Assembly (NCBI GenBank): GCA_016793185.1
Contig: JAEUIK010000511.1
Span: 1 to 20,052, forward strand
From: Planctomycetaceae bacterium
GTDB lineage: Bacteria; Planctomycetota; Planctomycetia; Pirellulales; JAEUIK01
Length of the DNA: 20,052 nucleotides
Reading direction: 5' to 3'
Below, piece by piece: positions 13,484-20,052 of this stretch (positions are counted from its first letter, which is position 1; the number at the start of each line of letters is the position of its first letter). The notes below the pieces were generated by a model. It was given only the letters and a program-made list of their open reading frames with translations. It made no database searches and was not told the origin of the DNA. The position numbers and the translations under genes were made by a program.

Positions 13484-16400
13484 GGCGCTTCGAGTCACGC
13501 TTGATCGTGGAGGTCGAGCCTGCCAGCGGAGTCAGCAGCACTGCCGACAAGGCCGCCGCGGTGACCTCAACGTCGCGATCGTCGGACGACTGGCTCGCGG
13601 ACGCCGATGTCGCGGGCTGGGCCTGGGCCCCCTGATCCGTCGGACCAGTGCGACGCGCGTCCCGGCTCGGAGCCTCCAGGCGGGCGCCTGCGGCGTGCCA
13701 CTGCGACACGTTGTCTTCCGACAGGGTGGTGTCCTGCGGAGCCGAATCCTCCGTGCGGGCGCCGGCCACGATCGCGTCGACGGCCATCTCGGACCCGGCG
13801 ATGAGCCACTCGGACACGGCCGCATCATGGGCGTGCTCGACTTCCCGGTGCGCGCTTTGCGACGGGACGTCGTCCTGCTTGGCCGGGGCCTTGGCGTTGC
13901 GATTCTCACGCGGATTGACCGCCGCCGGATCCACCGGCGCGTCGGGCGCATTACCCTCGGCAGGCGTCAGCGGGCGATTGGTCGTCCGGGCCCCGGGAGT
14001 CCAGTGTGTTCCAACCCCCGTATCGGCTCCCAGGTGATTCTCCGAATCGAAGCTGCGGAAGAAGAACGTCGAGTCCAGGTTCTGGGGCGCGATCATTTCG
14101 GTGAAGGGAAGCGTGCCCGGGTTGGGGCTGCCGAGACCCTGGCCGATGACGTTCACGCCCGGGGGGAGTCCATTGAACGCGTTGAAATTGTTGACGCCCC
14201 CGCTCGGGCTGTTCAACAACGCATTGAGATCGGCCGCGATGCCAGGGAAGGCCGCGGCATTGGCCAGGGCCTGCAGGTCATCGCCCGGCATGACATTCTC
14301 GGCAACGACCGTGACTTCCAGAGTCGCGGCGGCCGACAACCCGGTGCTGTCGGTCACCACCAGCGGAATTGCATAGACGCCCGGCGCCACGCCGGCCGGG
14401 GTCCAGGTGAGGCGTCCCGTCGCGGGATCGATGGCGACCCCCGCCGGAGCGCCGTCGCCAAGTCCATAGGTCAGCGTATCGGGTGTGTTGCTCTCGAAAA
14501 TGTCCAGATCGTGGCCGCTGACCAACAGGTCCAGCACTTCGCCCGGCTGCAGCGAAACCGGCGCCAGCGGATCGATGGTCGGAGCCGTATTCTCCTCGAG
14601 AATCGATATGAAGACTGTTTGCGAAACTTCCAGGCCGTGGCTATCGCGGGCGATGACGGTGATCTCGTAGACGCCGGGTCCATCCGCCTCGCTGGTCTGC
14701 CAGATAAAGGCGCCCGAGTCCTCGTCGAGGAAGGCCCCGGCGGGGGCTCCCGCGGCCAATCGATAGGTGAAGTGATTGAGCGGCTCCGACGTATGGGCCG
14801 TGGCCGTGAAGAGCACGGTCGCGCCCTCGGTGACTTCCCGATTGGCAATCGGATCGAAGATCGGCTGCTGCTCGACGCGAACGCTGATTGTTTGGGTCGT
14901 GGTCCCGCCCTGGCCGTCGCTGACGACGACCGTGACGTTGACGGTCTCGGTGTAGTGCGTCGAGGTGGTGACGTACTGGAACAGCCCTTGCGGAGTGATC
15001 GACGCACCCGAGGGCGAGCCATCGGCAAGACTGAAGACGAGCGAGTTGGCGGGCAGATCGGGATCCGTGGCAGTGAAGTTGTGGGTCGCCGTTTCGCCGG
15101 CAGCGATGGTCAATTCCGGCGGCGCGCTGATGGTCGGATTCTGGTTGACCTCGTTGACGGTGATCTGGACTTCCTGCGAGACCTCCAGGCCGTTCTCGTC
15201 GCGGGCAATGACGGTGATCGTGTAGGTCTGTCCTCCCTGCGATTCGCTCGTCTGCCAGACGAAGGCCCCGGTAACCTCGTCGAGGACGGCGCCGGCCGGC
15301 GCGCCTGGACCGAGGTGGTAACTCATCGAATTCAACGGGTCGCTGCTCGTGGCCGTCGCGGTGAAGAGGACAAATTCCCCTTCGTCAACCGTGCGGTCGG
15401 GGATGGGCTCGAGGACCGGCAGCTGCCCGATATGGATCGCGATCGTCTTGGAGTCGCTCCCACCCTTGCCGTCGCTGACCTGGATCGTGACGTTGATCGT
15501 TGTCCCGCTGTGCCCGGCGGTGCTGGCGAACGTGAACTGGCCGTCGGTGGTAATCGACGCTCCCTCCGGCGAGCCGTCCGCCAGGCTGAAGCTCAGCGTA
15601 TCAGCCGGCAGATCGGGATCGGTCGCGGTGAACGTGTAGTTCAACGTCTCGCCTGCTTGCACCGAATGACTCGCGGCGCCGTTGATGCTGGGGTCGCGAT
15701 TCACTTCGTTGACCGTGGTGGTGAACTCGCGCGTCGCCGATTCGCCGCTGGGATCGGTGACCTTGACCACAAACGTGTACTCGTGGCCGCCGTCGCTTTC
15801 GGTCGATTGCCACGTCAGGAGGCCGGAGGTGGGATCGACCGTCGCCCCTCCCGGCCCCGACACGAGGCTGTAAGTCAGGAGGTTATCCGGAACGATATCG
15901 GGGTCGGAGCCGACCAGCTGCAGCGAAAGGGTCGTCCCCTCGTCGATCGTCTGCGGGTCGACGACATTCAACTCGGGGGCCTGGTTTTGCTCGAGCACCG
16001 TGATGGTGATGGTTTCCGAGTCTTCCTCGCCCGTGGCGTTGCGGGCGATGACCGTAATCTGATACTCGCCCGGGCCGTCGGCTTCGGTCGTTTGCCAGAC
16101 AAAGCCGCCGTGGTCGTCGAAGAAAATGCCCGCGGGCGCGCCGGGAGCCAGGTGGAAGAGAACGTGCTGCCCCAGTTCTTCCACCGTGGTGGCCGTGAAG
16201 AGCAGCGTGCCCCCTTCGACGACCTGCTTATTGCCGATGGGATTGAGCTGCGGCGGAGCGTTCTGGACGTTGATCGTAACCTGCTGGCTGTCGGTGCCCC
16301 CCTGCCCGTCGTCGACGAGGACCGTCACGACAACGGGGCCCGAGAGGTGCCCCAGCGCCGGTGCGTAAACAAAGTGACCGGCGGGGGTGATCGAAGCGGC

Positions 16401-18407
16401 CGCGGGCGACCCCTCGGCCAGCGAGTACGTCAGCGTGTTCGCGGGAAGATCAGGATCGGTCGCGGTGAAGTTGTGGCTCACCGACTGGCCGGCGACGACG
16501 GTTAGTTCCGGCGGCGCGACAATCTCCGGAGGCTGGTTGGTTTCGCCCACCGTGACGGAGAACTGCTGCGAGACCGTGTTACCGAAGCTATCGAGCACGT
16601 TGACCACGATGGGGTAGGCTTGCCCCCCTTGCGACTCGGTAGGCGTCCACTGGAACAGCCCGGTCGTGGGGTGAATCGTGGCTCCCTGCGGGGCACCCTG
16701 TCCTAAACTGTAGGTCACGGCTTCGCGTCCCGGCACGTCGGGATCGGTCACGGCGACGCTGAAGGAAAGCGTCGAGCCTTCATCGACGGTCTTGTTCGAA
16801 ATCGGCGGCAGCACCGTCGGCGTGTTGACGACGATGTTCAACGCGGGCGAGAAGGCGCTCTCCAGGCCGTCCACCTTTTGCACGGCGGTGATCGTGTGCA
16901 GGCCCGCGGCCAGCACTTCAGTGCCGTTGGTGGTAATGGTCACGTCGGTCAGGGTCGGTGTGGCGCCCGAGGCGGCTGCCGGGACCGTCGCGGTGCCGAT
17001 GACGCGATCGCCGATCTTGAGCTCGACCGTGGCCCCTTGCCAGACGCCGCTGACCTTGAACTGCAGCGTCTTGCCGGCCGAATTGTCGCGCGAGGTGAAA
17101 TTGTCGGTCGCGCTCGCCCCGTTGTCCGAGGCGTCGAGCAAGTCGATCGCGGTCGGAGCATCGGGCGAGACGTTGATGAGGATGTCCTGCGTGTCGAACA
17201 CTCCGTCGTCCGACCCGTTGGCCGAGCCGGGCAACACCAGCACGCGGAGCGTCTTCTTGCCTGGCGTCGTGGTGATGATGTTCAGCGTGGTGCTGGCCAG
17301 GTTGTTGGTCGGCTGCACCTGCTTGTACTTGGTGGGCTCGTTCTGAGCGTTGAGGCCGTAGTTGTAGTCGATCCCGGTCGGGGGCGAGTATCCCCAGAAG
17401 CCGATCAAGTTGTTCTCGGCATCCGCGGCCGTCAGCGTCTGCGAAACGGTCTGCCCGACGACCGCATTCATGTCGGCGATCGGCTTGAGAAAGGGGTTGC
17501 CGTTGTTGGCGGCCGCGTCGGCCGCGACGGTGACATTGAACGTGCGGGTGGCGGTCCCGCCGTGGCCGTCGCTGACCGTGACGGTGACGACCGAAGTGCC
17601 GGACGCTCCGACGGGGGCCGAGAGCCGCAACACGCCGTTCTCGTTGTCGGTGAAGATCTCGGCCGAGGCGATCACCACCTTGTTGGTGGGAACGTTGCTC
17701 GCATTGGTAGCGACGTTATTGACGGTGTTGCGGACGTCGTCTCCCTTGGTCAGGAAGCCGAAAATCGTGTGCTGGAAATCGAGCCAGCGCGTCGGCGCGG
17801 CGGTGATGAAGAATTGCGAATCGTTCGTGTCGTCAGTGGTCTTGGCCATCGCCAACAGACCGCTCGACGTGAACCGCAGCGAGAGGTCGAACTCGTCGTC
17901 GAACTTCTCGCCCGTGCCGCCACTGCCGGTGCCAGCGGGATCACCCCCCTGGATCATGAAGTTCTTAATGATGCGGTGGAACGTCAGGTCGTCGTAGAAG
18001 CCCTGGTTGACGAAATCGACGATCCGCGCCGTGGTCTCGGGCGCGAGATCCTCGAAGAGCTGGAACTCCATGATGCCGACGTCTTGCAGGATCGTACCCT
18101 GGGCGTCCTTCTGCACCAGGTGGAGGCGAAGACTTTGGTTGCCCGTCGGGATATAGGTCGAGATGTTGCCGTTGTTGGAGGTGACCTGCACGCTGTACTG
18201 CAGCTGGTCGTTGTCGGCATCGAAGCCGTCAAGCACGATGTTCAGAGGCGCGCCGGCCAGAACCGTCACGTCGCTGATGGCGGCCAGCGTGGGGGCGGCC
18301 ATGACCCAGCGACTTTCCAGGCATTCGATCTGCGACCGCGACGCGCGGCGGCGCTGGGACTTTCGTGTAACGGCACCACCGTCCACAAGCGATCGTTTGA
18401 TCACCAC
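13473..18407 (-). CDS. Giant planctomycete surface protein with cyclophilin domain and nine Ig/cadherin-like repeats
   Basis: The 1644-residue product starts at GTG 18407 with GAGGGAG 7 nt upstream. Residues 4-24 are basic and LESRWVMA (30-37) is the LEPR-XLL-like signature of planctomycete exported proteins; no classical signal peptide exists. An Ig-like domain starts at 39 (APTLAAISDVTVLAG) but is interrupted by a cyclophilin peptidyl-prolyl isomerase (about 85-265) and resumes after it (VVTVTVSDGHGG). Cyclophilin active-site residues are all present: Arg145, Phe150, Met151, Gln153, Phe200, Trp208, His213. One more module (about 310-420) and an Ig-like domain (about 425-530) precede nine repeats (532-1370), many with TDPD and DGQGG motifs that suggest calcium. 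The tail (1371-1644) is low-complexity and ends in VTAAALSAVLLTPLAG plus a basic end. Probably located at the cell surface; its binding partner is unknown. Confidence 0.9.
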   Translation of the reverse strand: MVIKRSLVDGGAVTRKSQRRRASRSQIECLESRWVMAAPTLAAISDVTVLAGAPLNIVLDGFDADNDQLQYSVQVTSNNGNISTYIPTGNQSLRLHLVQKDAQGTILQDVGIMEFQLFEDLAPETTARIVDFVNQGFYDDLTFHRIIKNFMIQGGDPAGTGSGGTGEKFDDEFDLSLRFTSSGLLAMAKTTDDTNDSQFFITAAPTRWLDFQHTIFGFLTKGDDVRNTVNNVATNASNVPTNKVVIASAEIFTDNENGVLRLSAPVGASGTSVVTVTVSDGHGGTATRTFNVTVAADAAANNGNPFLKPIADMNAVVGQTVSQTLTAADAENNLIGFWGYSPPTGIDYNYGLNAQNEPTKYKQVQPTNNLASTTLNIITTTPGKKTLRVLVLPGSANGSDDGVFDTQDILINVSPDAPTAIDLLDASDNGASATDNFTSRDNSAGKTLQFKVSGVWQGATVELKIGDRVIGTATVPAAASGATPTLTDVTITTNGTEVLAAGLHTITAVQKVDGLESAFSPALNIVVNTPTVLPPISNKTVDEGSTLSFSVAVTDPDVPGREAVTYSLGQGAPQGATIHPTTGLFQWTPTESQGGQAYPIVVNVLDSFGNTVSQQFSVTVGETNQPPEIVAPPELTVVAGQSVSHNFTATDPDLPANTLTYSLAEGSPAAASITPAGHFVYAPALGHLSGPVVVTVLVDDGQGGTDSQQVTINVQNAPPQLNPIGNKQVVEGGTLLFTATTVEELGQHVLFHLAPGAPAGIFFDDHGGFVWQTTEADGPGEYQITVIARNATGEEDSETITITVLEQNQAPELNVVDPQTIDEGTTLSLQLVGSDPDIVPDNLLTYSLVSGPGGATVDPTSGLLTWQSTESDGGHEYTFVVKVTDPSGESATREFTTTVNEVNRDPSINGAASHSVQAGETLNYTFTATDPDLPADTLSFSLADGSPEGASITTDGQFTFASTAGHSGTTINVTIQVSDGKGGSDSKTIAIHIGQLPVLEPIPDRTVDEGEFVLFTATATSSDPLNSMSYHLGPGAPAGAVLDEVTGAFVWQTSESQGGQTYTITVIARDENGLEVSQEVQITVNEVNQNPTISAPPELTIAAGETATHNFTATDPDLPANSLVFSLADGSPSGASITPQGLFQYVTTSTHYTETVNVTVVVSDGQGGTTTQTISVRVEQQPIFDPIANREVTEGATVLFTATAHTSEPLNHFTYRLAAGAPAGAFLDEDSGAFIWQTSEADGPGVYEITVIARDSHGLEVSQTVFISILEENTAPTIDPLAPVSLQPGEVLDLLVSGHDLDIFESNTPDTLTYGLGDGAPAGVAIDPATGRLTWTPAGVAPGVYAIPLVVTDSTGLSAAATLEVTVVAENVMPGDDLQALANAAAFPGIAADLNALLNSPSGGVNNFNAFNGLPPGVNVIGQGLGSPNPGTLPFTEMIAPQNLDSTFFFRSFDSENHLGADTGVGTHWTPGARTTNRPLTPAEGNAPDAPVDPAAVNPRENRNAKAPAKQDDVPSQSAHREVEHAHDAAVSEWLIAGSEMAVDAIVAGARTEDSAPQDTTLSEDNVSQWHAAGARLEAPSRDARRTGPTDQGAQAQPATSASASQSSDDRDVEVTAAALSAVLLTPLAGSTSTIKRDSKRRPR
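14301..16814 (-). repeat. Nine tandem Ig/cadherin-like protein repeats of 91-95 residues
   Basis: Repeat starts are at residues 532, 626, 718, 810, 905, 996, 1090, 1181 and 1275 of the giant protein, so the period is very regular. Two types alternate. Type B has APPELT..AG, ATDPDLPAN and SDGQGG. Type A has PI.NR.V.EG, APAGA.LDE.TGAF.WQTSE and YEITVIARD. The order A-B-A-A-B-A-B-A-last points to duplication of a B-A pair. Similarity is visible in the DNA too, for example GATCGGTCGCGGTGAA near 15615 and again near 16455. Confidence 0.85.
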
Positions 18408-18648
18408 CAGAGAGCTCCCTCGTTCCCTGTTCCGGAACTGCCCCTTGGCCGGGGCGCAAACTGCTCTTGCGTGCCTCTCCCACGGCGGTCGCGATGGCCG
18501 CTAACCCAAGCCCAAGAGCAACTTCCAGTTAAACCGAAGCCGCTGCGGGGGGCAAGGATTTAGTGTACGGAGCGGGACCAAAAAGAGTTCAATCTGGGGG
18601 ACCTGTAGAGGTCGCACGAATGGACCAATCCCCTAGTCAATCCAATCC
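18408..18648. other. Intergenic region between tsaE and the giant gene
   Basis: This 241-bp gap holds, on the minus strand, a GACCT-CTAC-AGGTC hairpin (18600-18613) followed after about 15 nt by TTTTT, a weak candidate terminator for tsaE. A loose promoter follows (TTGAAC at 18587-18592, 19-nt spacer, TACACT at 18562-18567). Near the giant gene are GCCCC/GGGGC (18440-18455) and the palindrome GTTCCGGAAC (18429-18438), both within the leader. No gene is seen. Confidence 0.4.
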
Positions 18649-19125
18649 TTACGAACCGGCCCCCAGCCGCAGGGCCTCGACCACCTCGGTCAGCTGCTGA
18701 CCCCGGGCCGAGATCACAAATCGGCGGGCGTGCTCCCCGGTCGGTTCGATGAGGATTTCGAGCATGTCGCGGGGAAGGCAGCGGGAAACGCGGTCGGCCC
18801 ACTCGACGAACGAAATCCCACCCGCTTCAAAGTACTCGTCGGGGGCTAACTGCGCGAACTCATCCTCGTCGCGGAGGCGGTAGGCATCGAAATGGAACAC
18901 CGGCCGCGGGCCCGTGTACTCGTGGACCAGCACGAAGGTCGGGCTCGAGACGTAGCGCCGCTCGACGCCCAGCGCGGCCGCCACGGCTTGAACCAGGCGT
19001 GTCTTGCCCGCCCCCAGCGGGCCGTTCAACGCGACGACGGCCGACGGCGGCAGAAGCTGAGCCAGACGCCGACCGAGCGCTTCGGTGTCGGCTTCGCTGT
19101 GGGCCTCGTAGGCGAACGATTCCAT
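18649..19125 (-). CDS. tsaE: tRNA t6A biosynthesis ATPase TsaE
   Basis: TsaE is the P-loop ATPase that works with TsaB and TsaD to place threonylcarbamoyl on adenosine 37 of ANN-decoding tRNAs. The product is 158 residues from ATG 19125. The P-loop is NGPLGAGKT with Lys41. SPTFVLVHEYTG, VFHFDAYRL and FVEWADRV are the family motifs, with the Asp and Glu residues used in Mg and nucleotide handling. A TTG at 19140 overlapping the thiL stop (TTGA) would add five residues and is a real alternative. The gene follows thiL directly, so both are probably co-transcribed. Confidence 0.93.
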   Translation of the reverse strand: MESFAYEAHSEADTEALGRRLAQLLPPSAVVALNGPLGAGKTRLVQAVAAALGVERRYVSSPTFVLVHEYTGPRPVFHFDAYRLRDEDEFAQLAPDEYFEAGGISFVEWADRVSRCLPRDMLEILIEPTGEHARRFVISARGQQLTEVVEALRLGAGS

Positions 19126-19136
19126 GCGCCGCGCAC

Positions 19137-20052
19137 TCAACTAAGACGATGTTCGTAGCCCCGGACGGCAAGTGGTCGGCGCCCCTGCTCACGATCGCGT
19201 TGCCACAATCCGGGTTCGGGGATGAATTCGCCGATGCGGGTCAGGCGGACGTCCAGAGGTTGGTCGGCGAGGAGCCGCGCGGCCTCGGCAGGAGGCACGG
19301 CCAGCACGAGCTCAAAATCCTCGCCGTCGCCCAGGGCGTGATCGAGCGGCGTCTGCCCATCGGCGGTCTGCGCGGAGAGGCGATGCGCCGCGGGATCGAT
19401 GGGAATGGTCTCCAGGTCGAGGAGGGCGCCGCAAGCGCTTTCTTCAGCCAGGTGTGCCACGTCGGTGGCCAGGCCGTCGCTGACGTCGATTCCGGCGGAA
19501 AGGTGGTATCGATCGTTGAGCAGCAGGGCCTCTTCGACACGCGGCTGAAAGTCGAGATGTCGCCCCAACAGGCTTCCCCCCAAGCTGCCGGTGACGAGGA
19601 TCTGGTCGCCCGGCTTGGCCCCGCCGCGGCGCAGCACCCCGCGCGGGGTGGGTTCTCCCAGGAGCGTCACGCTGATGACCAGCGGGCCGTCCCAACTGTT
19701 CACGTCGCCGCCGGCAATGGCGACGCCGTATCGCTCGGCCAGCGGGATCATTCCCTCGTAGAGGCCGACGGCCAGCGCGTGCCCCCCGGAGCGTGGGAGC
19801 ACCAGTCCGACGAGTGCCGCGCGGGGTTTTGCCGCCATGGCGGCCAGGTCGCTGAGGTTCACGCCGAGCGCCTTATGACCCACTCGGCGAGGATCGACCT
19901 CGGCGAGGCGAAAATCGACCCCCTCCATCAGCACGTCGACCGTGGCCACGCAACCCGGCGCGGACCACTCGAGCAGCGCCGCGTCGTCGCCGCCGGCGGG
20001 AATTGGCACGTTCGCATGCTGGGGGAGCGCCTCGCGCAGCCAGCGGATCAGG
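19137..20052 (-). CDS. thiL: Thiamine-monophosphate kinase ThiL (5' end beyond window)
   Basis: ThiL phosphorylates thiamine monophosphate to thiamine diphosphate with ATP. About 305 residues are in the window; the frame stays open through LIRWLREALPQHANVPIPA to the edge, so the true start lies outside, and a GTG start at 20009 is not needed. Motifs are PAGGDDAALLEW (Mg-binding Asp pair), HKALGVNLSDLAAMAA, GGDVNSWDG, GIDVSDGLATDV and GDGEDFELVLA. These are the conserved metal and substrate sites of the AIR-synthase-like fold. The stop lies just upstream of tsaE on the same strand. Confidence 0.95.
   Translation of the reverse strand, partial: LIRWLREALPQHANVPIPAGGDDAALLEWSAPGCVATVDVLMEGVDFRLAEVDPRRVGHKALGVNLSDLAAMAAKPRAALVGLVLPRSGGHALAVGLYEGMIPLAERYGVAIAGGDVNSWDGPLVISVTLLGEPTPRGVLRRGGAKPGDQILVTGSLGGSLLGRHLDFQPRVEEALLLNDRYHLSAGIDVSDGLATDVAHLAEESACGALLDLETIPIDPAAHRLSAQTADGQTPLDHALGDGEDFELVLAVPPAEAARLLADQPLDVRLTRIGEFIPEPGLWQRDREQGRRPLAVRGYEHRLS

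Noticed and set aside
13695..18563. Two long plus-strand open frames (936 and 561 codons) opposite the giant gene.
   Set aside because: Their apparent repeats are the reverse reading of the Ig-like repeats; the minus frame has domains, a start and a ribosome site.
1..20052. tRNA, rRNA, CRISPR, transposase or phage attachment site.
   Set aside because: No cloverleaf-like sequence, spaced direct repeats, transposase motif or terminal inverted repeats were seen by reading both strands.

Overview
The window is a dense, GC-rich bacterial chromosome segment, most likely from a planctomycete and probably of the Pirellulales type. The clearest lineage clue is a 1644-residue extracellular-type protein that opens with the LE-x-R signature (residues 30-37) typical of planctomycete surface proteins and carries a cyclophilin domain plus tandem Ig/cadherin-like repeats. 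A Ser/Thr kinase joined to a multi-pass membrane domain, and frequent GTG/TTG starts, are compatible with this. I see no rRNA, tRNA, CRISPR array, insertion sequence or phage gene. Species-level assignment is not possible from the sequence alone.

Layout. (1) 1-2686, minus strand: a zinc metallopeptidase and a D-Ala-D-Ala-ligase-like ATP-grasp enzyme overlap by 4 bp. An SDR oxidoreductase, cut by the window edge, follows after 82 bp. (2) 2687-3212: a divergent intergenic region of about 525 bp with hairpins and a palindrome-plus-minus-10 element. (3) 3213-7357, plus strand: a compact four-gene operon of SGNH hydrolase, NodU/CmcH-type carbamoyltransferase, an unrecognised 118-residue protein and a NodB-type deacetylase. 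This looks like a glycan or metabolite tailoring set. (4) 7379-9282, minus strand: a PLP aminotransferase of the alanine-glyoxylate/serine-pyruvate type, preceded by an isochorismatase-family hydrolase. (5) 9694-11397, plus strand: a membrane Ser/Thr kinase with six N-terminal helices. (6) 11596-13463, plus strand: hslV and hslU, overlapping by 13 bp, behind a leader rich in mutually exclusive hairpins. (7) 13473-18407, minus strand: the giant cyclophilin/Ig-repeat protein, convergent with hslU across only 9 bp. (8) 18649-20052, minus strand: tsaE and thiL, with thiL cut by the window edge.

How the genes work together. HslUV is an ATP-dependent protease. TsaE serves the t6A tRNA modification pathway and ThiL makes thiamine diphosphate, so these are housekeeping genes around accessory modules. 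The accessory modules worth most attention are the SGNH/carbamoyltransferase/118-aa/deacetylase operon, the translationally coupled peptidase and ATP-grasp pair, and the giant protein, whose cyclophilin domain sits inside an Ig-like domain and whose repeats seem to have grown by copying a two-domain unit of about 185 residues. The window holds plausible new functional pairings, but no single system can be proved novel from sequence alone.
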